64,000 nt of DNA, from positions 62,001 to 126,000 of the forward strand of contig JACJXR010000004.1 of the NCBI GenBank assembly GCA_020636505.1, read 5' to 3'. How positions within the stretch are numbered: position 1 is the stretch's first letter; every line of letters starts with the position of its first letter. The position numbers and the translations under genes are program-made. Under the pieces are notes generated by a model, which saw only the letters and a program-made list of their open reading frames with translations, did no database searches and had not been told where the DNA came from. Shown one piece after another: positions 54,044-64,000 of the stretch. The DNA is from Chitinophagales bacterium (GTDB lineage: Bacteria > Bacteroidota > Bacteroidia > Chitinophagales > Chitinophagaceae).

Positions 54044-55375
54044 GTGCTTGTTGTTAATATGGGAACCAACAGCTCCAACTTTATAGGTACATTGGACGGT
54101 CAGTCTCTACGTTTCCGTGTAAACAATCTACCTATAGGTCAAATCGGTGACAGTAACGTATTCTTCGGTGAAAGTGCAGGACTTACAAATACTACAGGTC
54201 ACTACAACATCGGTTTGGGTTCGTTCAGTCTTCGTAACAACACCACAGGTTCTCAGAACATTGCAAACGGTTTCCAAAGTATGTTCACCAATACCAGCGG
54301 TTCTCAGAACATTGCAAACGGTGACCATAGCTTATACAGCAACACTTCAGGTAAGTTCAACATTGCAAGTGGTTTCGAGAGTATGTTTGGTAACACCATC
54401 GGTAACAACAACATCGGTATCGGTGCCAACAGTTTGTACACCAGCACCTCAGGTAACTTCAACATTGCATTGGGTCTAAACAGTATGTATAGCAACACAA
54501 GCGGTTCAAGAAACTTTGCAGCGGGTGAAAACAGTTTGTATAGTAACACTACCGGTCAATACAACGTAGCAGCAGGTCACCAAGCGCTATTCAGCAACAC
54601 CATCGGTAACAGTAACATTGCTACGGGTGTATCCAGCTTGTACAACAACATCAGCGGTAACAACAACGTAGCGATAGGTACAGATGCATTGAAGGGTAAT
54701 ACCACAGGTCACTTTAACGTTGCTAGCGGTTTGTCAAGCCTTTCATCCAGCACAACTGCAAGAGGTAACACTGCAACAGGTGCATTCAGCTTGATGACCA
54801 ACACTACAGGTGAATACAACACTGCAATAGGTTACGGAGCAGATGTTACTTCAGGCAACTTCACCAACTCTACGGCTATCGGTAACTTGGCGAAAGTAAA
54901 TGCATCCAACAAAATAGTTTTGGGTAACACAAGCATTACTTCAATACAAGGACAAGTTGGTTTCACAACATTCTCCGATGCAAGAGTTAAGAACAATGTA
55001 CAAGAGAACGTACCTGGTATCAGCTTCATCTCAGCTCTAAGACCTGTTACTTACAACTACGATGTACGTAAAGAGAACGCTCTTTTGGGCATCGCTGATG
55101 ATGATGCGGGACTTGTAGAAGGTAAGTACGATGTAGAGCAGATCAAGTTCTGCGGTTTCATCGCTCAAGAAGTTGAGCAAGCGGCCAACGAATTGAACTA
55201 CGAATTCAGCGGTATAGACAAATCAAATGAAGTAATGGGTCTTCGCTATGCGGACTTCGTACCTTCTTTGGTGAAAGCCGTACAAGAACAACAACAATTG
55301 ATAGAGCAACAACAACAACAAATTCAGCAGTTGATGCAGCGTTTGGAGCAGTTGGAGCAAGCTCAACAAGACTAA
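54044..55375 (+). CDS. Repeat protein with C-terminal S74/tail-fibre chaperone domain; N-terminus looks truncated
   Basis: 443 residues from GTG 54044 (or ATG 54059). The start, GTLDGQSLRFRVNN, resembles the middle of larger Bacteroidota fibre proteins, and no signal peptide can be found: the frame hits a stop at 54011-54013 with no ATG in between. Next come thirteen 17-residue repeats (NTTGSQNIANGFQSMFT type; see the repeat entry). The C-terminus has the Peptidase_S74 intramolecular chaperone pattern (TFSDARVKNNVQENVPG, then FCGFIAQEVEQA) and a Gln-rich coiled coil. Such fibres trimerise and autocleave. Loss of an N-terminal exon-like part by deletion is inferred, so the copy may be non-functional. 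Confidence 0.75.
   Translation: MLVVNMGTNSSNFIGTLDGQSLRFRVNNLPIGQIGDSNVFFGESAGLTNTTGHYNIGLGSFSLRNNTTGSQNIANGFQSMFTNTSGSQNIANGDHSLYSNTSGKFNIASGFESMFGNTIGNNNIGIGANSLYTSTSGNFNIALGLNSMYSNTSGSRNFAAGENSLYSNTTGQYNVAAGHQALFSNTIGNSNIATGVSSLYNNISGNNNVAIGTDALKGNTTGHFNVASGLSSLSSSTTARGNTATGAFSLMTNTTGEYNTAIGYGADVTSGNFTNSTAIGNLAKVNASNKIVLGNTSITSIQGQVGFTTFSDARVKNNVQENVPGISFISALRPVTYNYDVRKENALLGIADDDAGLVEGKYDVEQIKFCGFIAQEVEQAANELNYEFSGIDKSNEVMGLRYADFVPSLVKAVQEQQQLIEQQQQQIQQLMQRLEQLEQAQQD
54190..54850 (+). repeat. Thirteen 51-bp repeats (17-residue units)
   Basis: The unit N-T-(T/S)-G-x-x-N-(I/V)-A-x-G-x-x-S-(L/M)-(Y/F)-x recurs without gaps from about residue 50 to 268. It resembles the head repeats of trimeric adhesins, in which NxAxG forms the turns of a left-handed beta-roll. 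Neighbouring DNA copies share long stretches, so slippage is likely. Confidence 0.8.
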
Positions 55376-55398
55376 TACATAAGTCAGTTTAAATATTA

Positions 55399-55427
55399 AC
55401 GCCCCTCTTTCGAGGGGCGTTTTTTTG
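55399..55427 (+). terminator. Rho-independent terminator
   Basis: ACGCCCCTC (55399-55407) and GAGGGGCGT (55412-55420) form a 9-bp stem with a four-base loop and a following T7 run, 24 bases after the S74-domain gene. Confidence 0.87.
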
Positions 55428-55469
55428 TGCCTATATTCTTCCAAATAATAACAACCTGAATAAGACAAC

Positions 55470-55901
55470 TTAAAGTTTCATTTCAAAAACCTTCTGTTCT
55501 TTTACTTCTGTAAATCCTACTGAGGAATAAAATCTATGAGCATTGTTTCTTTTGACATTCGTACGAACTATCAGCTTATTACAACCTCTATTTATCGTCC
55601 ACGTTTTCGCCTCTTCAATTAACGATTTCCCAATGCCTTTCCCTCTATGATGCTCATCTACAACCAAACCTACTACTTCGCAAAACCTACCCGATTCCAC
55701 ACGCAACATATCAGACACTTGAATCCAACCTACTATCATGTTATCATGCAATGCCACCAGTACTGTGGAGTCCTTTACATCTTTCAGTTGATTTAGATAC
55801 TTTTTAGTATCCTGTTCATCGGTATTGTAACCAAACTGCTTTGATAAATTGGAAATCTCGAAAGCGTCGTCAACTGTTGCCGAGCGAAATGTTATACTCA
55901 T
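55470..55901 (-). CDS. GNAT-family N-acetyltransferase
   Basis: 143 residues, typical of a single GNAT domain. Strand ITFRSATVDDAFEISNL opens the fold. Motif A with the acetyl-CoA loop is VVGLVVDEHHRGKGIGKSL (Q/R-x-x-G-x-G/A as R-G-K-G-I-G, about residues 78-96), and motif B is NNAHRFYSSVGFTEVKE. The substrate is unknown. It is followed on the plus-strand side by the gene with the S74 domain, convergently. Confidence 0.88.
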   Translation of the reverse strand: MSITFRSATVDDAFEISNLSKQFGYNTDEQDTKKYLNQLKDVKDSTVLVALHDNMIVGWIQVSDMLRVESGRFCEVVGLVVDEHHRGKGIGKSLIEEAKTWTINRGCNKLIVRTNVKRNNAHRFYSSVGFTEVKEQKVFEMKL

Positions 55902-55930
55902 ATATTGTAAGTTACAAATAGTCCCAATGC

Positions 55931-55980
55931 AAAAGACCCCAACATTAGTTGAGGTCTTTTTAAATAAATATGGCAGCTAC
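55931..55980 (-). repeat. Displaced copy of the 5S rRNA 3' end plus terminator (50 bp)
   Basis: 47 of 50 bases match 56662-56711, which is the true 5S rRNA 3' end with its terminator. It includes the last 10 bases of 5S (TGGCAGCTAC on the plus strand), the A/T spacer and the AAAAGACC / GGTCTTTT hairpin. The TAG stop of the lipoprotein gene (55977-55979) is formed within the copy, so the copy also ends that gene's transcript. Confidence 0.8.
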
Positions 55981-56597
55981 TTAAGTATATTTTCATCAGA
56001 GCTGTAATTTATAAACCGCACATCACCATCTTCGATAAGCAATAGATAAGCCGACGGTATCTTATCAGGCGACTGCTCATAACATTCAGGGCATGCTTCT
56101 TGTAGAAAGCCAACTTTTCTCCACAATAGATAATTTGAGTAGTCTTCTGTTTCAATCGTATAATACGGGTACTGCGCAAAATTGGTTTTGGCAAACCGCC
56201 TATCGATAACCTCATACTCCATCCTTTCAGATACAATTATCATGTTGTAACCGGATTTAGATAAACTGTCCAGCTTTTTCAGTGTACTCACAGTACCGGA
56301 ACATGTTGGGTTCAGAAAATATAAATAGTATTTACCGGTAGTACCTGTAAAAGCCTTTAAGTCCGCCCCTCTCATCGGCACTATCATTCTCTTGCCATTA
56401 TAGTACGCGGTTTTGTTGGTGTAGTCTGAAACCTTGAATGGCCTACGCACAAACTTTGTTGTATCCATTGCATAAACAGTGGTCTTGTCTGCTGCAAGGT
56501 TAGATGCTCTGAACTTTCTGCCATCCTTCAACACAAGAGTATAGCAGCTTGTAAAAATTATTGAAAAAAGGAGTGTTAATAGAGATAGGTTTTTCAT
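55977..56597 (-). CDS. Lipoprotein of unknown function between two 5S-tail copies, 206 aa
   Basis: Start ATG 56597 gives a lipoprotein signal (LLTLLFSIIFTSC); an upstream in-frame ATG (56636) adds a Tyr-rich stretch unlikely to be signal. Later there is a thioredoxin-like sequence YYLYFLNPTCSGTVSTLKKLDSL with a single Cys, and a C-E-C-like CPECYEQS. I recognise no family, though the layout (strand, Cys, helix, ISVI-like strand) resembles thioredoxin-fold lipoproteins of Bacteroidota. Its last codon and stop lie inside the displaced 5S tail, which may have changed the C-terminus. Confidence 0.7.
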   Translation of the reverse strand: MKNLSLLTLLFSIIFTSCYTLVLKDGRKFRASNLAADKTTVYAMDTTKFVRRPFKVSDYTNKTAYYNGKRMIVPMRGADLKAFTGTTGKYYLYFLNPTCSGTVSTLKKLDSLSKSGYNMIIVSERMEYEVIDRRFAKTNFAQYPYYTIETEDYSNYLLWRKVGFLQEACPECYEQSPDKIPSAYLLLIEDGDVRFINYSSDENILK

Positions 56598-56661
56598 GTC
56601 ATAATAGTTGAGGTAATACTTAAAACTATAAAACACAATGATAAAACTCTGCTAAAAACAA

Positions 56662-56701
56662 AAAAGACCCCAACGATAGTTGAGGTCTTTTAAAATAAAT
56701 A

Positions 56702-56711
<10 letters not shown>
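56662..56711 (-). terminator. 5S rRNA 3' end and rrn operon terminator (50-bp repeat, original copy)
   Basis: The AAAAGACC / GGTCTTTT hairpin (56662-56691) lies just after the 5S rRNA 3' end on the minus strand. The same 50 bases recur at 55931-55980 (see there). Confidence 0.8.
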
Positions 56712-56810
<99 letters not shown>

Positions 56811-56911
56811 CTTTAGTCTTGGATTGCCTGTGACTATAATAATATCGACATATCGGGAACAATTCAATAAATCAAGTTAAACCTTGATGATGCAGTAACA
56901 GAATATATAAA

Positions 56912-59787
<2,876 letters not shown>

Positions 59788-59993
59788 AAGTATTCTTTTA
59801 CTACTTCAATTCAACTACATTATTAAATTGCTTACCCAATATGTCAAAGAACTTCGAGGCCTACGCCGTCTCTCCACAGGAAAAACGGTGAGGTCACTCC
59901 TCTTGCCGATGTTCGGGTTGCGAACCCATAGCCCCGAAGGCAACATCATTAATCGTATCTTATTACCACAATACCCAACCCCTCAAAAAAAAG

Positions 59994-60067
59994 TGGAGGA
60001 TATCGGAGTCGAACCGATGACCCCCTGCGTGCAAGGCAGGTGCTCTAGCCAGCTGAGCTAACCCCCC
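59994..60067 (-). tRNA. tRNA-Ala (anticodon TGC)
   Basis: 74 bases. Acceptor GGGGGGT pairs with ATCCTCC, anticodon loop contains TTGCA (anticodon TGC), and the T-arm TCGGTTCGACTCCGA is standard. CCA is not encoded. It lies in the 16S-23S spacer as usual. Confidence 0.95.
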
Positions 60068-60107
60068 ATCGGTAATGATACCTTTATTATAAGAACTTCA
60101 AAAAAAG

Positions 60108-60181
60108 TAGACCCGCCCAGACTTGAACTGGGGACCTCTACATTATCAGTGTAGCGCTCTAACCACCTGAGCTACGGATCT
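60108..60181 (-). tRNA. tRNA-Ile (anticodon GAT)
   Basis: 74 bases. Acceptor AGATCCG pairs with CGGGTCT, anticodon loop CTGATAA (anticodon GAT), T-arm CAGTTCAAGTCTG. CCA is not encoded. It is 40 bases from tRNA-Ala in the spacer. Confidence 0.95.
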
Positions 60182-60277
60182 ATGAACCCTAAACCCCTCA
60201 GGGCCTTTTGCTCACAGGGCATTCGCCTCAATCTCGCGCCCATCGGTTTATCAGAGCTTCTCTACAAAGAACAATAT

Positions 60278-60292
60278 CTTGAAAGATGGAAA
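60278..60292 (-). other. 16S rRNA processing-stem arm, trailer side
   Basis: CTTGAAAGATGGAA on the plus strand is the near-complement of 61971-61986 (TTCCAATCTTTCAAAG). In the transcript the two flank 16S and pair, like the RNase III stem of other rrn operons. Confidence 0.5.
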
Positions 60293-60322
60293 AAAAACAA
60301 CAGCTACCAGGTTATAGCTCTA

Positions 60323-61846
<1,524 letters not shown>

Positions 61847-62248
61847 GTAAATGAATTGTTTGTTACTAGCTAATTACTCATAAAAGAGAATTTAACGTGT
61901 AACTTAATTGTTAGTTACGCTCTTACCTGTCTTGACAGAACTTCATCTGTCAAGTGCTGTTGTTTTTTTATTCCAATCTTTCAAAGAACTTCAAGTCAAA
62001 CACTACCGTTCAACCCTATGTAGTAACCGCGGAAGTCGAACCGCATCCCGAGCCTTTACTCGTTTACTGTGACCTTCTCATCAAACAATCGTTACTTTTC
62101 AGTTACCGTTTTTGCTGACGAGGGGGCAAAATTAAACCGTAATTATCGTTCCTCAAAATGTTTAAACAGATATTTTATTCCTGCATAAACCTACTGATAA
62201 TCACGGCGTTCTGTACTTTTTAAGAGCTATCCTTTTGTCGAAGGGAGT
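61847..62248 (-). other. rRNA operon leader with hairpins
   Basis: No gene is seen in these 402 bases. On the minus strand they form the leader between the promoter and 16S. They include a perfect hairpin CTTGACAGA / TCTGTCAAG (61931-61939 / 61946-61954), the 16S processing-stem arm at 61971-61986, and A/T-rich stretches near 62130-62220. Such hairpins in rrn leaders commonly serve antitermination or processing. Confidence 0.5.
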
Positions 62249-62280
62249 GCAAAGGTAGGAAACTATTTTATACCTCCAAA
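62249..62280 (-). promoter_or_regulatory. rRNA operon promoter (Bacteroidota type)
   Basis: On the minus strand TTTG (62280-62277), a 19-base spacer and TACCTTTG (62257-62250) match the consensus TTTG/N19/TAnnTTTG very well. The leader to 16S is about 400 bases. The A/T-rich tract just upstream (62281-62320) could serve as an UP-like element. Confidence 0.75.
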
Positions 62281-62478
62281 TCTATTTTCAAAAATTTAGA
62301 AAAAATTTCCTGTGCTTACTAAACCCTACAGAAAAAGCGGACAGTAAAGATACAACCATCCACAACACTGTCCAAAGAATATATATATAAATACGCCTGC
62401 ATGTTTCCACAAGCTAAGCACGCCATACCTGTACTATGCACAGGTAAATAACAGGAAAATCACAGCTTACGCACAGTT
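62281..62478. other. Intergenic stretch between rrn promoter and helicase gene
   Basis: About 200 bases of A/T-rich sequence. No gene or clear hairpin terminator is seen. The helicase gene transcribes towards the rrn operon, so read-through into rrn is possible. Confidence 0.4.
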
Positions 62479-64000
62479 TTATTCAGCCTGGGCCTGCATT
62501 CGGCGTATGCGGTCTACAAGGCTTTCGGTACTCAGCTCTTCGCGTAGCCTATCCACCTTAATCGGGAAGCAGAACGGTGTGAGCTTCTCAGGGCGAGAAA
62601 TGACAATCTTACTTTGCTCTATGCGCTCCAACAGTTTGTGCAGCCTTTCCGACTCTATCTCATAGGTCAACACTTCATGATAGGCCTGTTGCAACAGCAG
62701 ATGATTGGGTTCATTGCCCACCAATACATCATACAGCAGCCCACTCGAGTTCTGCAAATGTCGCTGCCGCTTTTGCTCACCGGGGAAGCCCTGAAATATC
62801 AGACCGGCTATTACGGCTATATCTCTGAACTTTCTACGCCCCATCTCCGCATTGTTGATGCTGCGCTGCAAGTCGGTATACCAGTTCTCAAGGCTGAATA
62901 TCTCCCTTATGTTCTCTTCATCAACAGGTATGGGTTGGTCGCTGTACAATTCAAAACCGTAATCGTTCATGGCTATGGTAAAGGTCATTCGCCTGATCTG
63001 CGAAATGCGGTATGCCAACAGCGATGCCATTGCCTGATGCACCAACCTACCCTCAAACGGATATACGAACAAATGATAGCCGTCCTTTATCTCCATCATC
63101 TCCACCAATAACTCATCCTCTTTGGGGATGACAGAGCGTTCTCTTTGTGTATCGAAAAGCGGTTGTAAAAACTCCAACAATTCATCTCCACTCGGATTGA
63201 TGGATGCCTCTTGAAATGCATGACGCAGCACTGTACCCAAATTGGAAGACAGCGGTATACGACCACCACCCCATGCAGGCACTCTTGCATGCTCGGCTTT
63301 GGAACGTTTTACCTGCACCACCATATCCTTCAATCTGATGAACTCCAAACGATTGCCTGCCAGTATGAATGAATCTCCCGGACTGAGGCTTGAAATGAAA
63401 TACTCCTCAATGGTACCCACAAAGCCACCACCCAAGAACTTCACTTGCAGTATGGCATCGCCTACTATGGTACCAATGTGCATCCTATGGCGCATAGCCA
63501 CTTTTCTGCTCAACACTTTATACAATCCGTCTGCCTGTACCACTTTGTGATATTCATCGTAGCCATTCAAAGTTTTGCCACCTGTTGTAACAAAGGACAA
63601 CATCCATTGCCATTCATCATCACTCACATCTGCATAGCAATTGGTGGTACGCACTTCGGCCAATAATTCTTCCGCCGCAAAACCATCACCCGTAGCAATG
63701 GTCACCATATATTGTATCAACACATCGAAGGCCATGACAACAGGATTGCGACTTTCGATTATCTCTTCTTCGTATGCTTTTTTCAATGCGGCACCTTCCA
63801 CTATTTCCAACGAGTGTGTAGGCACGAAGTATATATTGCTCACAGCATCGGGACTGTGACCACTACGGCCCGCACGTTGCATAAACCGCGCTATTCCCTT
63901 GGGGCTGCCTATTTGTATCACCGTATCCACAGGGCGAAAGTCCACACCTAAGTCGAGGCTGGCTGTGCAGACCACTACTTGTAGTTTGCCTTTGTGCAAT
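62479..64000 (-). CDS. Ligase-associated DEXH-box helicase, C-terminal part (N-terminus beyond window)
   Basis: 507 residues visible; the gene continues past the right edge, so the apparent first TTG (63999) is internal. The helicase C-terminal motifs are clear: VVVCTASLDLGVDFRPVD (motif V) and RFMQRAGRSGH (motif VI, Q-x-x-G-R-x-G). The Lhr-like core follows, with SPGDSFILAGNRLEF and PAWGGGRIPLSSNLG. This is the DNA-damage-response helicase that usually sits with an ATP-dependent ligase, an exonuclease and a metallophosphoesterase; those partners would lie to the right. Confidence 0.87.
   Translation of the reverse strand, partial: LHKGKLQVVVCTASLDLGVDFRPVDTVIQIGSPKGIARFMQRAGRSGHSPDAVSNIYFVPTHSLEIVEGAALKKAYEEEIIESRNPVVMAFDVLIQYMVTIATGDGFAAEELLAEVRTTNCYADVSDDEWQWMLSFVTTGGKTLNGYDEYHKVVQADGLYKVLSRKVAMRHRMHIGTIVGDAILQVKFLGGGFVGTIEEYFISSLSPGDSFILAGNRLEFIRLKDMVVQVKRSKAEHARVPAWGGGRIPLSSNLGTVLRHAFQEASINPSGDELLEFLQPLFDTQRERSVIPKEDELLVEMMEIKDGYHLFVYPFEGRLVHQAMASLLAYRISQIRRMTFTIAMNDYGFELYSDQPIPVDEENIREIFSLENWYTDLQRSINNAEMGRRKFRDIAVIAGLIFQGFPGEQKRQRHLQNSSGLLYDVLVGNEPNHLLLQQAYHEVLTYEIESERLHKLLERIEQSKIVISRPEKLTPFCFPIKVDRLREELSTESLVDRIRRMQAQAE

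Noticed and set aside
56604..56614. ATAGTTGAGGT just upstream of the lipoprotein ATG, shared with the 5S terminator
   Set aside because: Only 11 bases match, outside a hairpin; may be chance, so not counted as a third copy of the tail.

Overview
The window looks like chromosomal DNA of a Bacteroidota bacterium, most likely a Chitinophagales/Sphingobacteriia-type soil or freshwater organism. The evidence is several type IX secretion (T9SS) type A C-terminal sorting domains, a lipoprotein-like Reg_prop hybrid-type sensor kinase, giant Ig/HYR repeat surface proteins, few Shine-Dalgarno sequences, and several excellent matches to the Bacteroidota promoter consensus (TTG, 19-21 bases, TAnnTTTG). 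The genus assignment is inference.

Layout. 1-4.9 kb (minus): the N-terminal 1582 residues of a giant HYR/choice-of-anchor surface protein (running off the left edge), coupled to a 53-residue membrane protein. 5.0-12.0 kb (minus): a signalling cluster with a TPR-transmembrane-HTH protein, a NarL/LuxR response regulator, a beta-propeller sensor kinase and a T9SS cargo protein. 12.2-18.5 kb (plus): a small membrane protein and a complete RND efflux operon (adaptor, pump, outer-membrane channel). 18.65-35.8 kb (minus): two giant secreted T9SS proteins (2091 and 3205 residues) with a LytTR regulator between them. 36-41 kb: a small Cys-rich lipoprotein, a DUF1801 protein, thioredoxin and dnaE.

41.0-49.7 kb is accessory in character. 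It holds two copies of a structured intergenic repeat, an orphan HicB-like antitoxin, an AT-rich membrane TPR gene bracketed by 18-bp inverted repeats, a DUF3987 ATPase, a DUF523 protein, a YVTN-propeller T9SS protein and a tight tandem array of seven paralogous small CxC lipoproteins (an eighth lies at 36.1 kb). 49.7-56.6 kb carries Mrp/ApbC, a carboxypeptidase-regulatory-domain protein, a metzincin-like lipoprotein, a GT22-type mannosyltransferase, a 17-residue-repeat tail-fibre/S74 chaperone protein, a GNAT acetyltransferase and a lipoprotein gene. That lipoprotein gene is sandwiched between two copies of the 5S rRNA 3' end plus its terminator.

56.7-62.3 kb (minus) is a complete rRNA operon (16S, tRNA-Ile, tRNA-Ala, 23S, 5S) with a recognisable promoter and processing stem. 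The right edge holds the C-terminal part of a ligase-associated DEXH helicase.

The strongest candidates for something undescribed are: (1) the eight-member family of tiny four-cysteine lipoproteins; (2) the dispersed intergenic element whose hairpin arms differ between copies but keep pairing; (3) the 50-bp direct repeat of the 5S 3' end flanking a cargo gene, which looks like an integration scar; and (4) the TPR cassette bounded by inverted repeats next to DUF3987.
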